Part shown: positions 21,116 to 30,314 of the stretch, piece after piece
How positions within the stretch are numbered: position 1 is the first letter of the stretch
Layout of the letters: each line of letters opens with the position of its first letter
Assembly (NCBI GenBank): GCA_002691465.1
Contig: NZHP01000022.1
Location: 27,613-91,612, forward strand
Length of the DNA stretch: 64,000 bases
Origin: Gammaproteobacteria bacterium
GTDB lineage: Bacteria; Pseudomonadota; Gammaproteobacteria; Steroidobacterales; UBA11654
Reading direction: 5' to 3'
Translations under genes and position numbers: made by a program
Notes under the pieces: model-generated
What the model saw: the letters and a program-made list of their open reading frames with translations, nothing else
Database searches by the model: none
Told to the model about the DNA's origin: nothing

Positions 21116-21264
21116 GATACCTTTCTGTAGCGTGAATTCTTACTACTACTGCATCTTTTTGAACAGTATTTAACATCGTCCCAAACTGACACCCACTTTT
21201 TTCTCCAATTAAATGACCTATTGCAAACTGGGCAGACCTTTCTGGGGAGATTAGATTTTTTCAT
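21112..21264 (-). CDS. DUF2256-like Cys4 small protein (50 aa), not in supplied ORF track
   Basis: MKKSNLPRKVCPVCNRSFNWRKKWVSVWDDVKYCSKRCSSSKNSRYRKVS*; ATGA overlap with upstream photolyase gene. Confidence 0.85.
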   Translation of the reverse strand: MKKSNLPRKVCPVCNRSFNWRKKWVSVWDDVKYCSKRCSSSKNSRYRKVS

Positions 21265-22787
21265 GATTCAATGCTCTTGAAAAAATTCAGTGCACTTTCA
21301 TTTATGGAATCCAATTGGGCATCAGGCATATTGTTTAAATTTCTATATGCAAGTCCAAGCCTCGGATTTGAGGATAGACGTTCTCTATTCTTGTCTAAGA
21401 AGTTCCAATATAGATAGTTAAAAGGACATGCCTCGATTCCTATTTTTTCTTTCACATCGAAGCGACAATCTTTGCAGTAATCTGACATTCTATTAATGTA
21501 AGCACCAGAAGATGCATAAGGCTTTGATGCCATGATTCCTCCATCTGCAAATAGTGCCATTCCTGAAACATTTGGCAGCTCAACCCATTCGTATGCATCT
21601 GCATATACGGAGAGAAACCATTCATTTAGCTCTCCCGGTCTTATGCCGGCAAGGAGGGCAAAATTACCGAGTACCATTAATCTCTGTATGTGATGTGCGT
21701 ATGCATTATCTCTCGTATTCTCTATGCTAATCTTTAAGCAATTCATTTTTGTTTTTGCGTCCCAATAAAAAGAGGGGAGCGGAACTTCAGCAGCAAGCTC
21801 ATTCAGATCTCGATAATCTGGCATTTTAAGCCAATAAACCCCTCTAACGTATTCTCTCCAACCAAGTATTTGTCTGATGAATCCCTCAACAGAATTGATC
21901 GGTGCTTTTGATTCATAAAAGACCTTTTCTGCGAGTTCAATGCATTCTTCGGGTTGGAGCAAACCGTTGTTTAGGTACATGCTCAAATGGCTATGAAATA
22001 ACCAAGGATCTCTAGAGGTCATTGCATCCTGATAATCTCCAAAATTAACCAGTCTTTCTTCAATGAAGCGATTCAATGCTTCAAGGGCATCATCTCTTGT
22101 CACAGCAAACACAAAGTTATCCGTGCTTCCAAAATGATCTGAGAACTCACGATTTACAAGATTAATTACATCTCGAGTTTCTTTGTCGATGATGCAAGTA
22201 TAGGTTTTAGGGATCGAAATCTTCTTTGCTATTGGTTTTCTATTTTTTTTGTCAAAATTCCAAGCGCCACCTTCGGGATGATCACCGTTCATCAAAACAT
22301 TATGTTTTCTTCTCAACATCCGATAAAAGAATTCCAGCCTCAACTCTTTTCTTCCCTCTGCCCATGCCTCAAACTCATCGATCCCACAGAAGAAAAGGTC
22401 GTTTTTTCTGATTTCAACATCTGTCTCAATGGTCTTCTGCCAATGTTGAATGGATTCCATCTCATCGTATGTCGAAGGTTCCGTAACAATGACTTTATCG
22501 ATGCCTTTATTATCAATGAGCTTCATGATTTCTGATGTGTAACTATTTTCATTATCTGGGTTATCCAGTTTGAGGTAGTTTATTTTGAAACCCAATCTAT
22601 CCAGCTCCATACCAAAGTGCCTCATGCACGCTATTTGGTAGACGATTTTCTTTTTATGATGATTGATATCACTGAAGTTTCTATTCAATTCACAGATCAG
22701 TATCTCATCAAGATCTTTGTCGAAATCATTCAATGAGGCAATCTCTTGGTTTAATTGATCCGCAAGGATTACACAGAGATTTCTCAT
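21261..22787 (-). CDS. Cryptochrome/photolyase family protein, FeS-BCP ((6-4) photolyase PhrB-like)
   Basis: RNLCVILADQLN; DYCKDCRFDVKEKIGIEACPFNYLYW with Cys spacing expected for the [4Fe-4S] type. Confidence 0.9.
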   Translation of the reverse strand: MRNLCVILADQLNQEIASLNDFDKDLDEILICELNRNFSDINHHKKKIVYQIACMRHFGMELDRLGFKINYLKLDNPDNENSYTSEIMKLIDNKGIDKVIVTEPSTYDEMESIQHWQKTIETDVEIRKNDLFFCGIDEFEAWAEGRKELRLEFFYRMLRRKHNVLMNGDHPEGGAWNFDKKNRKPIAKKISIPKTYTCIIDKETRDVINLVNREFSDHFGSTDNFVFAVTRDDALEALNRFIEERLVNFGDYQDAMTSRDPWLFHSHLSMYLNNGLLQPEECIELAEKVFYESKAPINSVEGFIRQILGWREYVRGVYWLKMPDYRDLNELAAEVPLPSFYWDAKTKMNCLKISIENTRDNAYAHHIQRLMVLGNFALLAGIRPGELNEWFLSVYADAYEWVELPNVSGMALFADGGIMASKPYASSGAYINRMSDYCKDCRFDVKEKIGIEACPFNYLYWNFLDKNRERLSSNPRLGLAYRNLNNMPDAQLDSINESALNFFKSIES

Positions 22788-24178
22788 TTTTTCTTTTTTA
22801 TCTGGTCAAACGAAGCCAATGCATTCTCTCTGGATGATTTGAGTTCAACGATTGGATGAGGATAATTTTCACCGAGTTTGACTCCTGCATCAGCTAATAA
22901 TTCTTTGGGCGCTTCCCATGGATTGAATAAATATTTGTCAGGCATTTTGGAAAGTTGAGGCAAGTATTTTTTGGTGTATTCACCGTCTTTGTCAAAATCT
23001 TGACCCTGTTTTACTGGATTAAAAATTCTGAAGTAGGGCGCTGCATCAGCTCCGGTTCCGGCCACCCATTGCCAACTCGCAGTGTTATTAGCAAGATCAG
23101 CATCAACTAAGCATTCGTTGAACCAATCCCTCCCATAACTCCAATGCGTAAGCAGATTTTTCACAAGAAATGATCCGACAATCATTCTCACCCTATTGTG
23201 CATGTAACCCGTTTCCCACAACTCTTTCATCCCGGCATCAACAATTGGATAGCCAGTTTCACCAAGCTTCCATGATTGAATGAAATCTGCATTATTCTCC
23301 CAAGGGAAAGCATCAAAATTACTGTTTAGGTTCTCTTTTAGCATGAATGAGAAATGATGGATTAAATAATGAGAAAACTCTCTCCAACCAAGTTCACTGC
23401 AAAAGTGATCAATATTTTTGTCATCGCCCATTGCTCTTGTTTTGAACCATATCTGATTGGGTGAGAGCTCTCCAAAATGAAGATGAGGAGAAAGTCTAGA
23501 TACAAAACTTTTCGCAGGGTAGTTTCTTCCTTCTTTATAATTTTGGATTCCATTCTCCAGGAAATCATCCAATCTCTTCATTGCGGTGTCTTCGCCCATC
23601 TCCCATTTTGATTCGATTTTCTTTTTCCATGGGTGAACAGGCAAGAGATTAAGTTCATCAAGAGACGTCTGATCTTGGGCACTGATAAAATTAAGTTTGG
23701 CTTTAGACAATGGTTCTCTTGGTGTTTTACCAGCCTTAATGCATCCCTTTCTATAAAATGGAGTAAATACTTTGTAAGGTGTTCCATCGTCTTTGAGAAT
23801 CGATTCTGGTTCCCACAGTAGCGATCCATTAAAAATATGATAATCAATCTCAAGTGACTTAATTAAATCATTGTCTTTTGATCGCTTTTTGGGTTCGAAG
23901 ACTCTATTCCAGTAGATGGCATCTATTTGCTCTGAATCAATTAGTTTCCTTATTTCATTTATTGAATCGCCCTGAATGAAGTGTAATTTGCCTTCAAGAG
24001 ATTCATTTAGCTGATTGAGTGAATGATGAAGCCATAGTTTTGATGCCTGTCCCATATCCTTTAAATCCTCTGAATCTAGGATATAAACAGGAAGCACATC
24101 ATTCTCTGATGCAGCAATAAGGGCTGGGTTGTCGGTCAGCCTCAAATCATTTCTAAACCAGTGTAGCGATCTCATCAT
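22784..24178 (-). CDS. phrB: Deoxyribodipyrimidine photolyase (class I)
   Basis: LHWFRNDLRLTDNPAL, ELGWREFSHYL, MHNRVRMIVGSFLVKNLL, NNTASWQWVAGTGADAAPYFRIFNP. Confidence 0.95.
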   Translation of the reverse strand: MMRSLHWFRNDLRLTDNPALIAASENDVLPVYILDSEDLKDMGQASKLWLHHSLNQLNESLEGKLHFIQGDSINEIRKLIDSEQIDAIYWNRVFEPKKRSKDNDLIKSLEIDYHIFNGSLLWEPESILKDDGTPYKVFTPFYRKGCIKAGKTPREPLSKAKLNFISAQDQTSLDELNLLPVHPWKKKIESKWEMGEDTAMKRLDDFLENGIQNYKEGRNYPAKSFVSRLSPHLHFGELSPNQIWFKTRAMGDDKNIDHFCSELGWREFSHYLIHHFSFMLKENLNSNFDAFPWENNADFIQSWKLGETGYPIVDAGMKELWETGYMHNRVRMIVGSFLVKNLLTHWSYGRDWFNECLVDADLANNTASWQWVAGTGADAAPYFRIFNPVKQGQDFDKDGEYTKKYLPQLSKMPDKYLFNPWEAPKELLADAGVKLGENYPHPIVELKSSRENALASFDQIKKKK

Positions 24179-24295
24179 TTGAACTAAATTTACAAATCTT
24201 TCGTGGTATTCGTATCGTTTTATAGTTGTGTTTCAAATTTTTTAACAATTTACATCCATGAATACATAATTGTAAGATGACTCACTCTTAATCAA

Positions 24296-25834
24296 ATGCC
24301 TATGAGTAAAAACAACGAATTTAATAATTTCTTATCTCGACTTGAGAAGCTAAGTGATGAACATCGAAAAGAGGCTACTTCAAAGAGACATCAATCTGGA
24401 AATAGAACTGCTAGGGAAAATCTTCATCATTTAATTGAAGAAGACAGCTTTGTTGAATTCGGCGCTTTTGCTGTTGCGGCTCAGAGATCAAGAAAGGAAT
24501 ACGATGCTTTACAAACAGAAACGTCTGCTGATGGAGTCATAACTGGATTTTGTGAAATTAATTCAAATGAAATCGGCACAGAAAATTCCCATGCAGCTGC
24601 CATTATCTATGATTATTCAGTTCTTGCTGGAACGCAGGGTTACTTTCACCATCAGAAACTTGATCGAATCATAGACAAGGCAAAAAAATATGGTTTGCCC
24701 GTGGTAATTTTCACCGAAGGAGGAGGAGGCAGACCCGGAGATGTCGATGTCAACACACAGATAGCAGGACTGAATGTGGCAACTTTTTCAAAGTGGGCAA
24801 GTTTGACAGGCTCTTCTCTGAGAATCGCAGTTAGCAATGGGTATTGCTTTGCTGGCAATGCCGCATTATTTGGAACTGCCGATTTTAGAATAGCCACTGA
24901 AAATTCATGGATTGGAATGGCTGGTCCCGCAATGATCGAAGGCGGAGGTCTGGGTAAATATGAGCCAACAGATATTGGACCCTCTTCGATGCATGAAATG
25001 AATGGCACCATCGATTTTTTAGCTAAAGATGAAAAGGAAGCAACCGATGTTGCCAAAAAATTACTGTCTTATTTTCAAGGAAAAAAGGAGTCCTTTGAAA
25101 CATCTGAGCAAAATCGATTGAGAGAATTGATTCCCGAGGATAGAAAATGGGGTTACCCAATCAGAGACATTATAGAAGTAATTTGCGACCAAGGATCCTT
25201 CTTGGAACTGAGAAGAAATTTTGGCAGAAGCGTTGTGACTGGATTTTTTAGATTGGAAGGAAAGCCTTTTGGAATCTTAGCAAACGATTGCCAGCAATTG
25301 GGTGGTGCTATCGATGCGATGTCAGCAGAGAAGGCATCAGAATTTTTGACATTGTGCGATGAACACAATATCCCAATTGTTTCTATGGTCGATACACCTG
25401 GATTCATGGTGGGCCCTGAGAGTGAAGAAGAATCTGCAGTCACTAGGATGAGCAAACTCTTTAAAACGGGAGCCAAATTGTCTGTGCCCCTGGTAGCTAT
25501 TTACCTCAGAAAAGCATATGGCTTAGGAGCAATGGCGATGGTAGGGGGTAGTTTTCATGAGCCAATCTACTCTGCTTCATGGCCAACAGGTGAGTTTGGT
25601 GGGATGGGATTGGAAGGCGCAGTTCATCTTGGTTTTAAAAGAGAGCTTGCAGCAGTTAAGGACTCAAAAGAACGCGAACTTCTATTTGATCAACTGGTTG
25701 CATCTGCATACGAAAAAGGAAAAGCAATTGAAGCGGCAGCACACTTAGAGATCGATGCCGTGATAGATCCAGCAGACACAAGAAAAATAATTCTAAAAGC
25801 ATGTAATAATTATAAAAAAGGAAACAATACTTAA
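24296..25834 (+). CDS. Acyl-CoA carboxylase carboxyltransferase subunit
   Basis: Carboxyltransferase family motifs (FTEGGGGRPGDVDV, VDTPGFMVGPESEE, YGLGAMAMVGG). Confidence 0.88.
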   Translation: MPMSKNNEFNNFLSRLEKLSDEHRKEATSKRHQSGNRTARENLHHLIEEDSFVEFGAFAVAAQRSRKEYDALQTETSADGVITGFCEINSNEIGTENSHAAAIIYDYSVLAGTQGYFHHQKLDRIIDKAKKYGLPVVIFTEGGGGRPGDVDVNTQIAGLNVATFSKWASLTGSSLRIAVSNGYCFAGNAALFGTADFRIATENSWIGMAGPAMIEGGGLGKYEPTDIGPSSMHEMNGTIDFLAKDEKEATDVAKKLLSYFQGKKESFETSEQNRLRELIPEDRKWGYPIRDIIEVICDQGSFLELRRNFGRSVVTGFFRLEGKPFGILANDCQQLGGAIDAMSAEKASEFLTLCDEHNIPIVSMVDTPGFMVGPESEEESAVTRMSKLFKTGAKLSVPLVAIYLRKAYGLGAMAMVGGSFHEPIYSASWPTGEFGGMGLEGAVHLGFKRELAAVKDSKERELLFDQLVASAYEKGKAIEAAAHLEIDAVIDPADTRKIILKACNNYKKGNNT

Positions 25835-26277
25835 TGAGTTCGAATCAAATAGAGCATTTTTTAAATTCTTGGAAAGATGGCGTCATAGAGATAGGAAGAA
25901 TCCATCTTGAAGGGGGAGATTATGAAAAATCTGCTGAACTTTTTGTATCAACACATTATGCCTTTGATAGCGAAGAGGTCCTATTTAAGCCTACCTTCAC
26001 TAAAGAAGTCATATTCAGAAATTCAAAAGACTTAGCGTTGTCCTATTTTATCGGTGGTGAAGTTGCCGAAGACAAAGGTTTCGCCCTAAAGCCATGGGAA
26101 GAAATCAGATTGGAGGAGCTTAGCATCATTGAGCAAGATAATTTAATGGTTGCAATGGGTACATTAAATTTTAAACCCCTCAACCTCGAAGAAAATACCT
26201 TGATAGCTTTTACATTCTTGCTGATTGATACGGATGACTCTCTTAAAATAAAAGTACACCATTCTTCGCCCATTTGA
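25834..26277 (+). CDS. NTF2/SnoaL-like protein of unknown function
   Basis: FLNSWKDGVIEIGRIH...LFVSTHYAFDSEEVLFKPT...IKVHHSSPI; overlaps preceding stop (TAATG). Confidence 0.6.
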   Translation: MSSNQIEHFLNSWKDGVIEIGRIHLEGGDYEKSAELFVSTHYAFDSEEVLFKPTFTKEVIFRNSKDLALSYFIGGEVAEDKGFALKPWEEIRLEELSIIEQDNLMVAMGTLNFKPLNLEENTLIAFTFLLIDTDDSLKIKVHHSSPI

Positions 26278-26295
26278 TTAATCGCTGATTTCGCT

Positions 26296-27078
26296 ATGAA
26301 GATTAAAATGTTTCAATTGGATGCGTTTAGCAGTAATTTATTTTCTGGCAATCCGGCAGCTGTATGTATATTGAGTGAATGGCTGTCAGATGATCTTCTA
26401 CTTTCAATTGCATCTGAAAATAATTTATCAGAAACAGCGTTCCTAAATTTATCAACTGATCCAATTGGTATACGCTGGTTTTCACCCAAAAGGGAAGTTG
26501 ATTTATGCGGTCATGCGACACTTGCTTCTGCAAGGGTTTTAATTGATCAATCAAAATTTAAAGATTCCGAAGAAATAGTTTTTGAATCAAAGAGAGGTCT
26601 CCTCAAAGCTCAGAAAGAAGGGGATTTAATTTTTCTTGATTTTCCATCAGATAAACCACAGGTAATTGAAAATGTCTTCTCGAACAATCTATTTGATTAT
26701 GCTCCTCAGAGAGTTATTAAAGGCACCGATGACTACCTATTTATTTTTGATCAAGAGGAGAAGATCGAGACAATCAATGCCAATTACGAAGAGGTCAGAA
26801 AGCTCGATTCAAGAGGAGCGATTGTCAGTGCTATAGACTCAGAAGGGAATATTGTTTCCCGGTGTTTTTATCCGAAATATGGAATTAATGAAGATCCTGT
26901 CACAGGATCGGCCCATACCCTCATCATCCCTTATTGGTCTTCTGTCCTTGGAAGAACAAAAATCAATGCGAGACAATTATCGGAAAGGGGTGGAGAATTG
27001 TTCTGTGAAGTCTTGGAAGATAGAATCAGAATAGGGGGGCATACGGCTGTATTTTTCAGTGGTGAAATCGAGGTTTAG
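26296..27078 (+). CDS. PhzF family isomerase-like protein
   Basis: FQLDAFSSNLFSGNPAAVCIL, NNLSETAFL, IRWFSPKREVDLCGHATLASA, EDPVTGSAHTLIIPYW. Confidence 0.93.
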   Translation: MKIKMFQLDAFSSNLFSGNPAAVCILSEWLSDDLLLSIASENNLSETAFLNLSTDPIGIRWFSPKREVDLCGHATLASARVLIDQSKFKDSEEIVFESKRGLLKAQKEGDLIFLDFPSDKPQVIENVFSNNLFDYAPQRVIKGTDDYLFIFDQEEKIETINANYEEVRKLDSRGAIVSAIDSEGNIVSRCFYPKYGINEDPVTGSAHTLIIPYWSSVLGRTKINARQLSERGGELFCEVLEDRIRIGGHTAVFFSGEIEV

Positions 27079-27167
27079 ACGATTTAAGAATTTTTTATTT
27101 GATTTTTTTTATCTCAAAGATTAGTTTCATATGACCGGGGGGTTAAATACAACTTAAGGAGACAACT

Positions 27168-27887
27168 ATGAAAAAGTTAATACTTCCCTCTATGATCACA
27201 TTTTTTTTCATTACGGGAATCGAAGTCCACGCAGATGGACATGCTTCGAATAATGGCGAAGGTGCCTTTAACACCCTAATGGTCAAATCAAAAGATATAG
27301 AGAAATATGTTGCGAGACTAAAGTCTGATCAAACTGTTTTCAAGGCAATTGGTACTTCCGATGCAGGAGTCTGCATAACCAGGTCTGGAAACAATCACGA
27401 AGGTGAAATGTTTGTTTGGAATGCCTATCCAGACGTAGCAACAGCAATGCATGCGAATACAATCTACAATCCATATGATGCGCCTAAAGAAATGAAAAAA
27501 CTTCGAAAGGTGAAATATGGAGTGACATGGAGACCATTGAAGTCTTTCAGGCTTGATCCCGGTTGGGAAAGAGTGATTAGAGTTAAAGTGGAATCTGAGG
27601 ACATGAATGCATATGTACAAATGATCAAAGACTTAGAAAAAGCGATCATTGACAGTGGTTACCCAGCATTCAATATGGGTGTCTTTGTCCCAATTGGTGG
27701 AGGGGCCCATGAATCAGAGACTCTGATGATTAGAGCAATCATGCCAACTGCAAAAGAATTTGGAGAGCTTGTTGATAATTACTTCAAAGGCGCTTCATGG
27801 GGGCGTATTTGGGAACAATCGCAAATGATGTCAGAGGTGACAAGCGATACATTTGAAGAATGCGAGCAGATCTACAAGGCCGAATAA
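27168..27887 (+). CDS. Secreted protein, apparent tandem dimeric alpha/beta-barrel (ABM-like)
   Basis: Signal peptide ending VHA; two similar ~95-aa halves; strong SD (AAGGAG). Confidence 0.6.
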   Translation: MKKLILPSMITFFFITGIEVHADGHASNNGEGAFNTLMVKSKDIEKYVARLKSDQTVFKAIGTSDAGVCITRSGNNHEGEMFVWNAYPDVATAMHANTIYNPYDAPKEMKKLRKVKYGVTWRPLKSFRLDPGWERVIRVKVESEDMNAYVQMIKDLEKAIIDSGYPAFNMGVFVPIGGGAHESETLMIRAIMPTAKEFGELVDNYFKGASWGRIWEQSQMMSEVTSDTFEECEQIYKAE

Positions 27888-27909
27888 ATTTAAATATGGA
27901 GCATGATAA

Positions 27910-28485
27910 ATGAAGATGAAAATACTAATTTCATTGTTTGTTTTTGTCATATCGATCGACGTCTATTCACACGAAGGACACACTCACGAAAGATATAGTA
28001 AAGAGCAAATCATACAAATAGCTATGTCAGCAGGACCTGAGAATGTGAGCGGTGACGCCACAATCATATCTCATGATGGCACGCTTTTAAGAGAAGGATC
28101 AAATGGATGGGTATGCATGCCTGGCTCTCCTCCAAATGAAAATGTAAACCCAATGTGCGTAGACCCTGCGTGGCAAAAATGGCTTCAAGAGTATATGAAA
28201 GGATCCCTTGGGTTGTCTTATGAATATGATCCAAATCAGGCCACTTTCGGCATGTCATATATGCTTGTTGGAGATATACCTGTTGATAACAATGTGCCAT
28301 TCAATACAGACACCAGCGAAGGTGTCTGGGTCGCAGAAGGACCTCATTTGATGCTTTTACTGCCACAAGAGCTGCTTAAGGATTTGCCAACAGACCCCTA
28401 TGCTGGTGGGCCTTACGTCATGTGGGAAGGCACTGAGTTTGTTCATGTCATGGTCCCTCTTGAGGTTACTGAACCTTTAGACTAG
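27910..28485 (+). CDS. Secreted protein of unknown function, His-rich mature N-terminus
   Basis: MKMKILISLFVFVISIDVYS/HEGHTHERYS; long intact ORF in the same orientation as neighbours. Confidence 0.65.
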   Translation: MKMKILISLFVFVISIDVYSHEGHTHERYSKEQIIQIAMSAGPENVSGDATIISHDGTLLREGSNGWVCMPGSPPNENVNPMCVDPAWQKWLQEYMKGSLGLSYEYDPNQATFGMSYMLVGDIPVDNNVPFNTDTSEGVWVAEGPHLMLLLPQELLKDLPTDPYAGGPYVMWEGTEFVHVMVPLEVTEPLD

Positions 28486-28518
28486 GCAAAAGCCCTTTCT
28501 CGGGGTTAAGATCATATA

Positions 28519-28557
28519 TCAGAGAATGGAGTATGAAAATCATGCTCCATCCTCTGA
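28519..28557. repeat. Long inverted repeat/hairpin (18-bp arms, 3-nt loop)
   Basis: TCAGAGAATGGAGTATGA AAA TCATGCTCCATCCTCTGA; one A-C mismatch and one G-U wobble; no following T-tract. Confidence 0.85.
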
Positions 28558-28589
28558 CTCGAAAATAAGAAATGGGGGAGGGGTGAAAA

Positions 28590-29876
28590 ATGAATCCAAT
28601 AAGGAAATTTAAATGGTTCATGTTTTCATGTGTGTTTTTATTTACATGCTTTGATGTTGACTCAAAAACTTTAATACATGCAGGAAAACTCATTGATGGG
28701 AAGTCTGATCGTGTTCAATCAAGAATTAGCATCGTAGTTGATGGTAATACGATCGCAGACATCCAAGAAGGGTTTATATCTTCCAATGATTTTGAAAACT
28801 ACATCGATTTAAGAAATCACACTGTTTTGCCGGGATTGATGGACATGCATGTTCATTTTGGCGGAGAGTATCTCTCTAAAGCTGAATCACCACTCAAGGT
28901 AGAGAGAGAAATGGAGGCGATTCTTGCCACGCAGCATGCACTGGTCACATTCAAGTCTGGTTTTACAACGGTCAGACAAGTTGGCGACAGTGGTTTAGTG
29001 GCAATTAGCCTAAGAGATGCAATCAACGCAGGCAAGGTTATTGGTCCAAGAATATTTGCCGCAGGAAAAACAATTGCTACAACAGGAGGGCATGCCGACC
29101 CCACAAACGGAAAGGCACTCGATGATTATGCCTACCCATTGCCCGAACAAGGCGTTGTGAATGGACCCTATGAAGTGTATACGGCAGTTAGGCAACGTTA
29201 CAAGGATGGTGCCGATGGCATTAAAATTACTGTAACGGGTGGGGTATTAAGCCCCGCGAAGTCAGGCGATAACCCACAATTTACCCAAGAAGAAGTTGAT
29301 GCTGTTGTCAGCGCGGCAAAAGATTATGGAATGTGGGTAGCGGTTCATGCACACGGTGCTGAAGGCATGAAAAGAGCCATCAAAGCAGGCGTAGATTCAA
29401 TAGAGCATGGCACATTTATGGACGATGAAGCCATGGATTTGATGATCGAAAATGGCACTTATTATGTGCCAACAATTTCAGCCGGTGTATGGGTCGCAGA
29501 AAAATCAAAAATAGACAATTTCTTTCCTGAAATTGTGAGACCCAAAGCTGCAAGTGTCGGACCTCAAATCAGTGGAACTTTCAAGAAGGCACATAAAAGG
29601 GGAGTTAAGATTGCATTTGGGACAGATGCCGGCGTTCAAAAACATGGAACAAACTGGAAGGAATTTGTTTACATGGTTGAGAATGGGATGTCCGAAATGA
29701 AAGCCATTCAATCGGCCACTATAGAGACTGCTAAGTTACTCCGTATTGAGGACAAACTTGGTTCAATTGAAGAAGGAAAGCTTGCAGACATGATTGCCGT
29801 TAAAGGCAATCCTCTTGATGACATAAGTATTCTGGAAAATATTGAGGTCATTATCAAGGATGGCGTTGTCTATTGA
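28590..29876 (+). CDS. Secreted amidohydrolase (imidazolonepropionase/prolidase-like)
   Basis: Signal peptide; LPGLMDMHVHFGG, VHAHGAEGMKRAIKAGVDSIEHG, AFGTDAGV, GKLADMIAVKGNPL. Confidence 0.9.
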   Translation: MNPIRKFKWFMFSCVFLFTCFDVDSKTLIHAGKLIDGKSDRVQSRISIVVDGNTIADIQEGFISSNDFENYIDLRNHTVLPGLMDMHVHFGGEYLSKAESPLKVEREMEAILATQHALVTFKSGFTTVRQVGDSGLVAISLRDAINAGKVIGPRIFAAGKTIATTGGHADPTNGKALDDYAYPLPEQGVVNGPYEVYTAVRQRYKDGADGIKITVTGGVLSPAKSGDNPQFTQEEVDAVVSAAKDYGMWVAVHAHGAEGMKRAIKAGVDSIEHGTFMDDEAMDLMIENGTYYVPTISAGVWVAEKSKIDNFFPEIVRPKAASVGPQISGTFKKAHKRGVKIAFGTDAGVQKHGTNWKEFVYMVENGMSEMKAIQSATIETAKLLRIEDKLGSIEEGKLADMIAVKGNPLDDISILENIEVIIKDGVVY

Positions 29877-29892
29877 CTATTGAGGTGCAAGC

Positions 29893-30309
29893 ATGAAGGT
29901 AGAAAATAAACTCACACCCAACGTTATGGCAATGGCAGGATTTCTGGTTGGAGATACCAAGTCAACGATACGAATGGTGAACTTGTTAAAATTTAGGAAA
30001 AAAGCCTCTTACGAAGATGGACGAAAAACAGATTTGTCCGGCAGAGAAGCTTACGCACTCTATGCCAAAGATGTGAGCACGATTCACCTGCCGAAGGTTG
30101 GTGGGAAGATTATTTTTTCAGGCATTGTCAGCAGACTCCTCATTGGTGAGGTTGAGGATATGTGGGACATGATTGCAATAGCTGAGTACCCAAATAAAAA
30201 AGCAATGCTCAAGATGATATCAGACAAAGACTACAGGGAGTCTGAGAAGCATCGGTCTGCTGGCCTTGAAGGTCAGCTCAATATTGAAACCATGGATGTA
30301 ATCAAGTAA
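29893..30309 (+). CDS. DUF1330 family protein
   Basis: MVNLLKFRKKASYEDGRKTDLSGREAYALYAKDV...AEYPNKKAMLKMISDKDYRE. Confidence 0.75.
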   Translation: MKVENKLTPNVMAMAGFLVGDTKSTIRMVNLLKFRKKASYEDGRKTDLSGREAYALYAKDVSTIHLPKVGGKIIFSGIVSRLLIGEVEDMWDMIAIAEYPNKKAMLKMISDKDYRESEKHRSAGLEGQLNIETMDVIK

Positions 30310-30314
30310 GAGCT

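Noticed and set aside
24652-25056. 134-aa minus-strand ORF inside the carboxyltransferase gene
   Set aside because: Antisense shadow ORF of a conserved CDS; Ser/Pro/Leu-rich composition is typical of antisense frames
28486-28510. GCCCTTTCTCGGGG near the long hairpin considered as terminator
   Set aside because: Only a 3-4 bp stem and no T-tract
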